From positions 248,001 through 312,000 of the forward strand of contig CAJJBJ010000002.1 of NCBI GenBank assembly GCA_905182455.1: a stretch of 64,000 nt of DNA, given 5' to 3'. Source of the DNA: an uncultured Planktomarina sp. Its GTDB lineage: Bacteria > Pseudomonadota > Alphaproteobacteria > Rhodobacterales > Rhodobacteraceae. Shown here piece by piece: positions 8,432 through 17,217 of the stretch. Within the stretch, counting starts at the first letter, position 1; the number at the start of each line of letters is the position of its first letter. Both the position numbers and the translations under genes were made by a program. The notes under the pieces were generated by a model that worked only from the letters and a program-made list of their open reading frames with translations, was not told where the DNA came from and did not search any database.

Positions 8432-9340
8432 TTGCCACAAAAGGCCATGCAAAAGACTCCAGACATATTATGTATTGGCTCTGTACTTTGGGATGTGATC
8501 GGAAGTTCCACGCGCGCCATGCAAGCCGGATCTGATGTGCCGGGGCGTATCAACAAACTGCCCGGCGGTGTGGCAATGAACATTGCCATGACCCTGCGGC
8601 GCTTTGATCTGCACCCATCGCTTTTGTCTGTGGTGGGGCATGATCCTGAGGGAATTGAACTGATCAAAGCTGCCAAAGTCTTGGATCTCGACACTCAATA
8701 TCTCTATCGCTCGCAAGATCTGCCTACGGATCAATATATGGCCATAGAAGGCAGCAACGGCTTAATTGCGGCGATTGCCGACGCGCATTCACTTGAGGCT
8801 GCGGGCGACAAAATCCTACGCCCTCTTGAAGATGGACGTTTGGGTACGGCTGAGCGACCTTTTGTGGGATTGATTGCGCTTGATGGTAACTTGACCGTCG
8901 GACTTCTGGCGCAAATCGCCACCTCCCCTCTGTTCAGCCGGTCAGATTTACGCATTGCGCCTGCCTCGCCGGGCAAGGCCGAACGTTTACTGCCATTGCT
9001 CGGCCATACGGGTGCCACGCTCTACGTTAATGTCGAAGAAGCGGGACTTTTGTGCCAAACTGAATTTTATGACGCACAAACTGCAGCGCAATCTTTAATT
9101 GCACGTGGGGCCAATCGGGCTTTGGTGACCCATGGCCCTAAGTCTGCGGCTTTGGCTGATGAACAAAACTGTGACACGGCAGCACCTCCGGCAGTAATGG
9201 CCTCGCGGGTCACCGGGGCGGGCGATACATTCATGGCCGCGCATATCGCGGCTGAGCTGCGCGGGCAGCGGGGTGTTGCAGCGCTGCAATTCGCCTCAAA
9301 CGCGGCGGCCGCTTATGTTTCAGGAAAGTCAGAAGGATAA
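8432..9340 (+). CDS. psuK: Pseudouridine kinase, PfkB family
   Basis: PfkB-family sugar kinase predicted to phosphorylate pseudouridine to pseudouridine 5'-phosphate, the first step of pseudouridine breakdown. The product is about 302 residues, with the N-terminal substrate motif around GGVAMNIA and the PfkB signature VTGAGDTFMA holding the catalytic Asp. The TTG start at 8432 is chosen because GGAGG lies five bases upstream; ATG 8447 is the alternative. The specificity call rests mainly on psuG three bases downstream; by sequence alone only PfkB kinase is certain. Confidence 0.88.
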   Translation: MPQKAMQKTPDILCIGSVLWDVIGSSTRAMQAGSDVPGRINKLPGGVAMNIAMTLRRFDLHPSLLSVVGHDPEGIELIKAAKVLDLDTQYLYRSQDLPTDQYMAIEGSNGLIAAIADAHSLEAAGDKILRPLEDGRLGTAERPFVGLIALDGNLTVGLLAQIATSPLFSRSDLRIAPASPGKAERLLPLLGHTGATLYVNVEEAGLLCQTEFYDAQTAAQSLIARGANRALVTHGPKSAALADEQNCDTAAPPAVMASRVTGAGDTFMAAHIAAELRGQRGVAALQFASNAAAAYVSGKSEG

Positions 9341-9343
9341 CCC

Positions 9344-10267
9344 ATGCAGATCATGTATAGCGCTGAAATTGCCGCCATTCGCCAAGCTACAGGCTTTACA
9401 AAACCCGTAGTGGCCCTTGAAAGCACAATCATCACCCATGGCATGCCATATCCGCAGAACCTGCAAGTGGCCCATGAGGTTGAGGATGTGGTGCGCCAAT
9501 CTGGGGCCGTGCCAGCCACAATCGCGGTGTTGGATGGGGTATTGCATGTGGGATTGGATCCCGATCAGCTCACCTATTTAGCAAAGGCACAGAATGTGGC
9601 CAAAGTTTCCCGCGCAGATATGACCTTTGTAATGGCGCAAGGTCGTACTGGAGCCACAACTGTTGCAGCCACTATGATTGCAGCACATGCGGCCGGAATC
9701 GAAGTATTTGCCACAGGTGGCATTGGTGGCGTGCACCGTGGTGCGGAACTGACCTTTGACATATCCGCCGACCTGCGAGAATTGGCACTGACCCCGGTCA
9801 CGGTCGTGGCCGCAGGCGCAAAAGCCATTCTGGACATCCCAAAGACAATGGAAGTGTTAGAAACCTACGGCGTGCCAGTGATTGCCTTTGGCCAAGATGT
9901 GATGCCGGCCTTTTGGTCCGCCACGAGTGACATCCCTGCACCATTACGGAGCGACAGCGCCGCTGAAATCACCTCTGGCCTTCGGGCGCGGCAAGCCTTG
10001 GGCCTGACTGGCGGACAGTTGATCGCCAACCCGGTGCCAAAGGCCGATGAAATTTCGGCCGAGGAAATAGGGCCCATGATTGAGCTGGCCCTGCATGAAG
10101 CTACCAGCCAAGGGATCACAGCGAAGGCCGTGACACCCTTCCTGCTCAGCCGCATTTTTGAGCTGACGGCTGGTAAATCACTAGCGACCAACATTGCATT
10201 GGTGAAAAACAACGCAAAGCTGGCCGCAAAAATTGCAAAATCTTGCCATGATTTGCCAAAAATCTAA
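9344..10267 (+). CDS. psuG: Pseudouridine-5'-phosphate glycosidase
   Basis: PsuG cleaves the C-C glycosidic bond of pseudouridine 5'-phosphate, giving uracil and ribose 5-phosphate. The product is 307 residues, with the conserved N-terminal ALESTIITHGMPYPQN, the ADMTFVMAQGRTGATTVAATM block with the catalytic Lys region, and FATGGIGGVHRGAE. AGGATAACCC precedes the ATG. It forms a two-gene operon with psuK, so the cell can salvage uracil and ribose from turned-over tRNA and rRNA. Confidence 0.95.
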   Translation: MQIMYSAEIAAIRQATGFTKPVVALESTIITHGMPYPQNLQVAHEVEDVVRQSGAVPATIAVLDGVLHVGLDPDQLTYLAKAQNVAKVSRADMTFVMAQGRTGATTVAATMIAAHAAGIEVFATGGIGGVHRGAELTFDISADLRELALTPVTVVAAGAKAILDIPKTMEVLETYGVPVIAFGQDVMPAFWSATSDIPAPLRSDSAAEITSGLRARQALGLTGGQLIANPVPKADEISAEEIGPMIELALHEATSQGITAKAVTPFLLSRIFELTAGKSLATNIALVKNNAKLAAKIAKSCHDLPKI

Positions 10268-10342
10268 AGAAACCGTCTTATTTGTTGTAACAAGCTCAAT
10301 CGCTGGCTACATCAGATACAAATATCAAGCTTAGGGTGCCAC

Positions 10343-11041
10343 ATGAATATGCCGCCGGATTACACCAGACCCCGCCAAGGATGGGTTGGGGCCATGCGCT
10401 CCAACTTCTTAACTGGTCTCGTCATCATCGCCCCCATAGCGCTTACCGCTTGGCTGATATGGTCAGTTGTAGGCTGGATTGATGCGCGGGTTTGGGCGAT
10501 TGTGCCAGATGGCTATCAGCCCGATCGCTACATCCAAACCCTGTTTGATATCCAGTTGAGCGAACAATATGACATCCGTGGCTTTGGTCTTATCGTATTC
10601 TTGGTGTTCACATTCTTCGTAGGCTGGCTTGGCAAAGGGTTTGTAGGTCGGTCGCTGTTGCGTTGGGCTGAACACTTGGTGCAACGCATGCCGGTGGTGC
10701 GCACAATCTATAGTGGCGTGAAACAGATTGCCGAGACGGTATTCAACCAAACTAACAACAGTTTCGATAAGGCCTGTTTGATAGAATATCCACGTAAGGG
10801 CATCTGGGTGATTGGGTTTGTGGCCACCGCAGCCCGTGGCGAGGTGGCCGATCATGGGCCCGAAGGCGATAGTCTCGTGTCAGTTTTTGTCCCCACCACC
10901 CCAAACCCAACCTCCGGGTTTTTGCTGTTTGTGCCTGAAAGTGACATCAAGCAGCTGGATATGACCGTAGAAGATGCGGCGAAGTTGGTGATCTCTGCAG
11001 GGTTAGTTTATCCCGACGACAAGGCCCCTAAACTGCCTTGA
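10343..11041 (+). CDS. DUF502 family membrane protein
   Basis: A 232-residue inner-membrane protein of the DUF502 family. Two transmembrane segments are visible, at about residues 20-45 (FLTGLVIIAPIALTAWLIW) and 75-95 (GLIVFLVFTFFVGWLGKG). The family-typical stretch VRTIYSGVKQIAETVF and a soluble C-terminal domain ending near GLVYPDD follow. The biochemical function of the family is not known. The stop overlaps the start of the next gene (TTGA), so the two are likely co-transcribed. Confidence 0.85.
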   Translation: MNMPPDYTRPRQGWVGAMRSNFLTGLVIIAPIALTAWLIWSVVGWIDARVWAIVPDGYQPDRYIQTLFDIQLSEQYDIRGFGLIVFLVFTFFVGWLGKGFVGRSLLRWAEHLVQRMPVVRTIYSGVKQIAETVFNQTNNSFDKACLIEYPRKGIWVIGFVATAARGEVADHGPEGDSLVSVFVPTTPNPTSGFLLFVPESDIKQLDMTVEDAAKLVISAGLVYPDDKAPKLP

Positions 11042-11643
11042 TACAGGCTTTTTCCACTGGTTTCATAACGCTCTTGTCTTTGATCCTAGCGGTGGGCGCG
11101 CAGAATATTTTTGTGCTGCGCCAAGGATTGCTGCGCCGTCATGTTGCAGCCATTTGCCTCTTTGCGGCTCTGAGCGATGCGATCTTAATCTGGACCGGGG
11201 TTATTGGCTTTGGCATAATCAGCACCATCGCGCCAAGTTTCACCCAGATCATGACCTGGATTGGCGCGCTGTTTTTGGCAACCTATGGGGGATTGAGGTT
11301 TTGGGCGGCTTATAAGGGCGTCTATGACGTTGAGATAACCCAGGGCGGGACAACTCTGCGCAAGGCCCTCGTGACCCTTGCCGCCTTCACCTTACTCAAT
11401 CCGCATGTCTATCTCGATACGCTCGGGCTGATCGGGGCTGTCTCAGCGCAATATGGCTCAATGGCTGATAAATATGCTTTTGCGACCGGGGCCAGCTTCG
11501 GCTCTTTGGTGTTTTTCTTTGGGCTTGGCTACGGCGCAAGGGTCTTGGCGCCTGTGATGACATCCCCCAAAGCTTGGCGGTTTTTGGACATTGGCGTTGG
11601 ATTAACAATGTGGACCATCGCAGTTGTTCTAATAGCAACCTAG
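11038..11643 (+). CDS. LysE/ArgO family amino-acid exporter
   Basis: About 201 residues with roughly six hydrophobic segments, matching the LysE/ArgO family of basic amino-acid exporters. The N-terminal motif LILAVGAQNIFVLRQGL and the LLNPHVYLDT loop are characteristic. The TTG start overlaps the upstream stop (TTGA). ArgO-type export of arginine or lysine is the likely role, but substrate cannot be read from sequence. No LysG/ArgP-type LysR regulator is adjacent. Confidence 0.88.
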   Translation: MIQAFSTGFITLLSLILAVGAQNIFVLRQGLLRRHVAAICLFAALSDAILIWTGVIGFGIISTIAPSFTQIMTWIGALFLATYGGLRFWAAYKGVYDVEITQGGTTLRKALVTLAAFTLLNPHVYLDTLGLIGAVSAQYGSMADKYAFATGASFGSLVFFFGLGYGARVLAPVMTSPKAWRFLDIGVGLTMWTIAVVLIAT

Positions 11644-11659
11644 TCTGTAGCCAAAAAAA

Positions 11660-11680
11660 ACGCCAGCACGAAGCTGGCGT
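11660..11680. terminator. Hairpin after the LysE-type gene
   Basis: ACGCCAGC and GCTGGCGT form a perfect 8-bp stem with a 5-base loop, 17 bases after the exporter stop. The A8 run precedes it on the plus strand, so the best terminator geometry is for minus-strand transcription; on the plus strand the tail is only TTGAGTTATT. It probably ends the plus-strand transcript inefficiently and blocks antisense reading. Confidence 0.55.
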
Positions 11681-11839
11681 TGAGTTATTGAGGCAGGTTT
11701 CATACAGGCAAGAAACCTATCGAGCAGTACAATCCTTATAAGCAATCTGTTTGGCGGCTCCAAGCTAAAAGTTTGAATTTTTTAATTTTCTCTGTAACCT
11801 AAAAGCACAAAAGGGCAAAAACCAAAGGATAAGATTAAG

Positions 11840-13661
11840 ATGACACATCATATGGGTTTTATTGGCAAAATTTCCGTGGCGGTCTATATTGGGATTTTGA
11901 TACAATTGGGAATCGCCTCAGCTGAGCCTAAACATGGCATAGCTATGTATGGAGAGCCTGCTCTACCACATGATTTTGTGTCTCTACCCTATGCAAACCC
12001 AAATGCGCCCAAGGGCGGAATCGTGGTCTCAGCAGAGGGCGGAACCTTCACCTCGCTCAATCCGCATGTGCGAAAAGGCTCGGTGCCCTGGCAGCTTAGA
12101 TTTCTGGCCTATGAAAGCTTGATGGGCCGTTCTTACGATGAACCGTTTAGCCTTTATGGGCTTTTAGCCGAATCGATTGAGACAGATGACAGCCGCCGTT
12201 GGGTCGAATTTTCGCTGCATCCCGATGCCCGATTCTCAGATGGTAGCCCCGTCACCGTAGAAGACGTTATTTGGTCCTATGAGACTTTAGGCACCGTCGG
12301 TCATCCGCGCTATCATGGATTGTGGAAAAAGATTGAGACCGTCACCCAAACTGGGGCGCGTAAGGTGAAATTCACCTTCGCTTCTGATGATCGAGAATTG
12401 GCGCTTTTGGTAGGGCTACGGCCCATCTTGCAAAAGGCCCAATGGGACGACAAAAATTTCGAAGACTCTGGATTGAATGAAATTCCAATCTCCAGCGCGC
12501 CCTATGTTATTTCCGAATTTGATCCAGGAAATTTTGTCCGCCTCAGCCGAAATCCAGAGTATTGGGGCGCGGATATCAGCTTTCGACGAGGGACCAATAA
12601 CTTCGATGAAATCCGGTTGGATTTCTATGCAGATGGCTCCGTGCAATTTGAAGCCTTCAAAGCCGGAGAATCCTCATCCTTTCGTGAGTTGAACGCTGAA
12701 CGCTGGGAAAACTCCTATGATTTCGATGCCGTGGCCGATGGTCATGTGATCAAATCTATCATTCCACATCAACGCCCAAGTGGCATCACTGGCTTTGTGA
12801 TGAACACTCGCCTGCCTAAGTTTAAAGATTGGCGCGTGCGGGAGGCTTTGATCACGGCCTTTAACTTTGAGTTTATAAACCAAACCAACACCGGCGGTCG
12901 TCAGAACCGTATCACTTCCTATTATTCCAATTCGGTCTTATCGATGAAATCCGGCGCCGCTGAGGGGCGTGTACTCGACTTTCTGGTGCCCCACGCCGCG
13001 GATCTGTTGCCGGGAACATTAGAGGGCTACACCCTGCCCCAATCTGATGGCAGTGCGCGCAACCGCAAAAACATACGCATCGCTGATGATCTTCTCAATC
13101 AAGCCGGGTGGACCGTCCAAGACGGGCTGCGGCGCAATGCACAGGGTCAGGCCTTTGAGATTGTCACCGTGTTGAAGCAAGGTGACACTGAGAGCCAATC
13201 CATGATGGATATCTACCAACAAGCTCTGGAACGTCTCGGCATCACATTGAGCACCGAGGTGTTGGATTCGGCACAATATAAAGAGCGCACTCAGAGTCTA
13301 CGACTTTGACATGGCCTATTACCGACGCGGCTTGTCGCTCAGCCCGGGCAATGAGCAAATCCTATATTGGGGCGCGGATGGCGTTGAAAAGCCCGGCACC
13401 CGCAATTGGATGGGTATGAATTCCCCCGCCGCCGAAGATATGATCAACCGCCTTCTCAGCTCGGAAAGCCATGATGATTTTCTGGCGGCCGCCCGTGCCT
13501 TGGACCGTATTTTGACCGCCGGGCGTTATGTCATCCCCATCCACAGCAGTGCTATCAGCCGTTTGGCCCATGTCAACGAAATCAAATATCCTAAAAAATT
13601 ACCGATGTATGGTGATTGGATTGGGTTTCTACCCGATGTATGGTGGTACGAAGCAGACTAA
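11840..13661 (+). pseudogene. Family 5 peptide-binding protein (YejA-like), frameshifted
   Basis: Periplasmic substrate-binding protein of the oligopeptide ABC family (SBP_bac_5), about 606 residues once repaired. An N-terminal signal peptide is visible up to about ASAEPKHG, followed by GIAMYGEPALP, PNAPKGG and FTSLNPHV, as in YejA. One extra base at about 13295 (CAG-A-GTC) breaks the frame; in the next frame the family motif VYDFDMAYYRRGLS continues at once and runs to a normal C-terminus. No other damage is seen, so a sequencing error or very recent mutation is likely. No permease genes accompany it. Confidence 0.85.
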
Positions 13662-13740
13662 GGCCTTGGTGAGGGCCTCCTCTGTCACATTGGCGTTACA
13701 TTGTAGCGATAGGTAGGCGGCTTAGGGCGTGGGAGAGACA

Positions 13741-14400
13741 ATGAGACATTCAGTATTGGCTGAGTTTTTGGGCACGGCCCTTTTGCTGATCAGCGTTGTC
13801 GGCAGTGGCATCATGGGAGAGAGTTTGGCCAATGGAAATATGGCCATTGCCTTGCTGGCCAATGCCGTTGCGACTGGATGTATGCTCTATTGCATCATCA
13901 CGCTATTTGGCCCGGTATCTGGTGCTCATTTCAACCCGATTGTCACCTTGGCCTTTGTGGTGCGCGGTGAGATGGCGTTCAGAACGGCGTTGGCTTTTAT
14001 GGTGGCACAGGTTGTGGGCGGGGTTTGTGGGGTTTGGCTGGTGCATGTGATGTTTGATCAACCCATTTTGCAATTGTCACAAACCGCCCGCAGTGGCGTC
14101 AATCTGTGGAGCTCGGAGATATTTGCAAGCTTTGGCCTGTTATTGGTAGTTTTTGGCGGCTTGGCCCATAATGCAAAAGCCATTCCCGCAATGGTAGGAC
14201 TCTACATAACCGGCGCCTATTGGTTTACCTCTTCCACCAGCTTCGCCAACCCCGCAGTGAGTATTGCGCGCAGCCTAAGCGACAGTTTTGCAGGAATTTT
14301 CTCCGCGCATGTCCCGATGTTCATTGTTTGTCAACTGATAGGCATGGCGCTGGCGCTGGGGGCTATCAAAGTGCTCTTTCCAAAATTGCAAAAGCCCTAG
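13741..14400 (+). CDS. Aquaporin/MIP family channel
   Basis: About 220 residues with six hydrophobic segments and the two pore boxes of the major intrinsic protein family. The first reads SGAHFNPIV (NPI rather than NPA) and the second FANPAVS. The chosen ATG has GGAGAG just upstream; an in-frame GTG at 13729 is possible. Members move water, glycerol or other small neutral solutes, and this NPI type cannot be assigned a substrate. It converges on, and overlaps by 4 bases, the regulator gene on the other strand. Confidence 0.88.
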   Translation: MRHSVLAEFLGTALLLISVVGSGIMGESLANGNMAIALLANAVATGCMLYCIITLFGPVSGAHFNPIVTLAFVVRGEMAFRTALAFMVAQVVGGVCGVWLVHVMFDQPILQLSQTARSGVNLWSSEIFASFGLLLVVFGGLAHNAKAIPAMVGLYITGAYWFTSSTSFANPAVSIARSLSDSFAGIFSAHVPMFIVCQLIGMALALGAIKVLFPKLQKP

Positions 14401-15020
14401 CTCAGCGATGTCACCCAAAGAATGGTGGCGTCTTCGGAGCTCATAGTCACCACGTTATGGCCCATAGAGGCATCATAATAGGCGCTATCGCCCCGGCGCA
14501 TTTCGATGGGCTCATAAAATTCGGTATAAAGTTTCACCACACCGGTGAGGACATATAAAAATTCCTCCCCATCATGGCGCACCCACCCGTCGAACTCATC
14601 CATAGATCTGGCATGCACCACAGCGCGATAGGGCAGCATCTGCTTTTTTGACAGGGTATTGGCCAGCAACTCATGCTCATAGGTGGCCGTCACATGGCTT
14701 TGGCCCTCGCCAGCCTTGGTATGGGACAACCGGCCGTTGATCTGATTATTGACTGGCGGTGTAAACAGCTGCGGTACCGAAATTTCCAATCCAATAGCAA
14801 GTTTTTTCAACGCGTCATAGGTCGGGGACATCTGCCCATTCTCAATCTTGGACAGGGTGCTGCGCGCCAAGCCAGCTTGCGTGGCCGCCTGCTCCAAGGT
14901 CCAGTTGCGCGCTTTGCGCAATTCACGCACCCGAAGTCCAAGGTCCAACGGCAAGCCATCTTCAGAGTTGCCATTTTCGCGCGCGATGCGGATGATTGAT
15001 GAGGGGTCATTGTCTGTCAT
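14397..15020 (-). CDS. XRE-family regulator with cupin domain
   Basis: A 207-residue transcription factor. The N-terminal Cro/C1-type helix-turn-helix covers about residues 28-83 (VRELRKARNWTLEQAATQAG, then STLSKIENGQMSPT), and the C-terminal cupin at about 130-205 (HDGEEFLYVLTGVVKLY, GDSAYYDASMGH) probably senses a small ligand. The gene is divergent from the acyl-CoA synthetase gene with 63 bases between, so it is a likely regulator of that gene and of itself. The ligand is unknown. Confidence 0.9.
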   Translation of the reverse strand: MTDNDPSSIIRIARENGNSEDGLPLDLGLRVRELRKARNWTLEQAATQAGLARSTLSKIENGQMSPTYDALKKLAIGLEISVPQLFTPPVNNQINGRLSHTKAGEGQSHVTATYEHELLANTLSKKQMLPYRAVVHARSMDEFDGWVRHDGEEFLYVLTGVVKLYTEFYEPIEMRRGDSAYYDASMGHNVVTMSSEDATILWVTSLS

Positions 15021-15083
15021 ACGCGTTCTTAAACTGCCTCATGATGGCTTGCAACCGACGCGTGCTCGCGCTAGCCCCTGATT

Positions 15084-16583
15084 ATGAAAGCCGTTCTCGA
15101 CCTATCTCCTGCCCCACACTGCCCGGCTCAATTCAATCTGGCCGACTATGTCCTGTCTGCGGGCCATGCCACGCCGGACAAAATAGCCCTAACCGTCTAT
15201 GAAGATGGCCATCCACAACGCTACACCTATGCTGCCCTCGCCCAAGCGGTATTGGGGGCCGCCACTGGGCTTAAAGCCGCTGGTGTTGGCGCGGGTGACC
15301 GGGTGATGCTGCGGATTGGCAATACGGTTGATTTTCCTGTATGTTTTTTGGCCCTTGCGGCCCTAGATGCCATCGCCATGCCCACGTCGGTTGCTCTGTC
15401 GCCGCGCGAAATTCAGGCTCTAATTGATACCACGTCGCCAGCCGGAATAATTTTTGATTCAGCCTATCCTTGTGATGGGTTTTACGGGCTGCAGGTTGAT
15501 GTGGCCCAGGTGCGAAATTTTGCTGACCTACCTGCAACCCAGCCAATAATGGGCGACCCGAACCGACCGGGCTATATAATTTTCACCTCCGGCACTTCAG
15601 GCCAACCACGTGCCGTATTGCATGCGCATCGCGCAGTATGGGCGCGGCGGATGATGTGGATAGGCTGGTATGATCTGCGCTCTACCGATGTGATGATGCA
15701 TGCCGGCGCGTTCAATTGGACCTATACCCTCGGCACAGGGCTTATGGATCCTTGGGCCATTGGTGCCACGGCCGTCATTCCGAATGCCCAAGATCCGGCC
15801 CAGCTTTGGGACATTATGCGCAAAGAGCGTGCCAGTATTTTTGCCGCCGCACCAGGGATCTATCGCAGATTGTTGGCCCGGCATGATGCCTCCCCCGTAT
15901 CCTCTCTGCGCCATGCCCTAAGCGCCGGCGACATTCTTCCGGTCTCACTTCGGGAGGCCTGGAAAGCACAAACAAACACACCTCTCTGCGAAGCCTTTGG
16001 CATGACGGAATGTTCCACATTTCTATCCGCGCCACCTTCAGCACATCGGAGTCTTTCGGTGCAACCGGGCCGTAAGATTGCGATAATGGCATCGGACGGG
16101 CCAGCCTCTCGGGGCGAGATCGGGGCGATTGCTGTGGATCATAAAGATCCTGGATTGATGCTGGGCTATGTGTATAGCTCTGAGCTGGTTTTGCCGCTGC
16201 GCGACGGCTGGTTTGTGACCGCAGATCAGGCCGTGATGCATGACGATGATAGCCTTTCTTTTGCAGGGCGCAGTGGCGATATGATGAATGCAGGCGGTTA
16301 CCGCGTGGCGCCCCGCGAAATTGAGCAGGTTTTGGAGCAAATGTCCTCCGTGCAAGAGGTGGGGGTCTGTGAAGTAGAAGTCCGGCCCGAGGTTTCGGTG
16401 ATCGCGGCTTTCGTGGTCTGTGATGCGGGCTTTGATGAGACGACGCTGCGCGATCTGGCGCAACAGCATTTGGCGCGTTATAAAAATCCCCGCATTGTAC
16501 AACAGGTCAACCAATTGCCGCGCAATTCCAATGGCAAACTTAACCGGGTGGCCCTGCCCCAATTATGGAACTCTGAGCAATGA
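15084..16583 (+). CDS. AMP-dependent acyl-CoA synthetase
   Basis: A 499-residue class I adenylate-forming enzyme that activates a carboxylic acid as acyl-AMP and then acyl-CoA. Core motifs are all present: the phosphate loop FTSGTSGQPRAVLH near residue 170, AFGMTEC near 310, FAGRSGDMMNAGGYRVAPRE near 390, and the catalytic Lys in PRNSNGKLNR near the end. It resembles benzoate or short-chain acyl-CoA ligases, but substrate is not clear. Its stop overlaps the start of the DsbA-family gene, and the divergent XRE/cupin gene is its likely regulator. Confidence 0.9.
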   Translation: MKAVLDLSPAPHCPAQFNLADYVLSAGHATPDKIALTVYEDGHPQRYTYAALAQAVLGAATGLKAAGVGAGDRVMLRIGNTVDFPVCFLALAALDAIAMPTSVALSPREIQALIDTTSPAGIIFDSAYPCDGFYGLQVDVAQVRNFADLPATQPIMGDPNRPGYIIFTSGTSGQPRAVLHAHRAVWARRMMWIGWYDLRSTDVMMHAGAFNWTYTLGTGLMDPWAIGATAVIPNAQDPAQLWDIMRKERASIFAAAPGIYRRLLARHDASPVSSLRHALSAGDILPVSLREAWKAQTNTPLCEAFGMTECSTFLSAPPSAHRSLSVQPGRKIAIMASDGPASRGEIGAIAVDHKDPGLMLGYVYSSELVLPLRDGWFVTADQAVMHDDDSLSFAGRSGDMMNAGGYRVAPREIEQVLEQMSSVQEVGVCEVEVRPEVSVIAAFVVCDAGFDETTLRDLAQQHLARYKNPRIVQQVNQLPRNSNGKLNRVALPQLWNSEQ

Positions 16584-17217
16584 TCAAACTTGATATTATG
16601 TCCGACCCTATATGCCCATGGTGCTATATTGGCAAAACCCAATTGGATCGGGCTTTGGCCTCACATCCAGACCATCCCTTCACTGTTGAATGGCATCCGT
16701 TTCAACTCAATCCCGATATGCCAGCCGAGGGCATGGATAGGCGCGCCTATCTTGAGGGCAAGTTTGGTGGCAAGGCCGCAGCTGTGCAAGTTTATGGCAA
16801 TATCGAGCGCCAAGCTCAGACTTTGGGCCTGTCCATCGATTTTGCTGCCATGAAGCGCACGCCAAACACCATCAATGCCCACCGCCTGATCCATTGGGCA
16901 GGACTGGAACAAAAGCAGCAAGGTTTGGTTGATGCGTTGTTCGACGCCTATTTTTGCAAGGGTGTAGACATAGGCGAAAGTGATATTTGTGTGATATTGC
17001 CGAAAAAGCCGGGCTGGAACGTGATGTGATTGCCCACCTTCTCGACAGCGACGCGGATTGCCAGATGATCCGCGAGCGCGATGCGCACAGCCGCAAAATG
17101 GGCGTGAATGCCGTGCCAACTTTCATCGTGGCCAACCAGCATGCTGTGCCCGGCGCGCAAACGCCCGAGGTTTGGGCCACAATCATCGCCGATTTACAGA
17201 CGCAAATCGAAGATTAA
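16580..17217 (+). pseudogene. DsbA-family oxidoreductase (FrnE-like), frameshifted
   Basis: Thioredoxin-fold protein of the DsbA/2-hydroxychromene isomerase family, about 212 residues when repaired. The redox motif is CPWC in SDPICPWCYIGK, and the cis-proline region GVNAVPTFIV lies near the end. After DIGESDI the frame breaks at about 16986, where a T appears to be missing from a T-run; the next frame continues as LCDIAEKAGLERDV, as expected for the family. Both halves are well conserved, so an indel error is likely. It is coupled to the acyl-CoA synthetase gene and overlaps the convergent mfd end by 4 bases. Confidence 0.85.
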
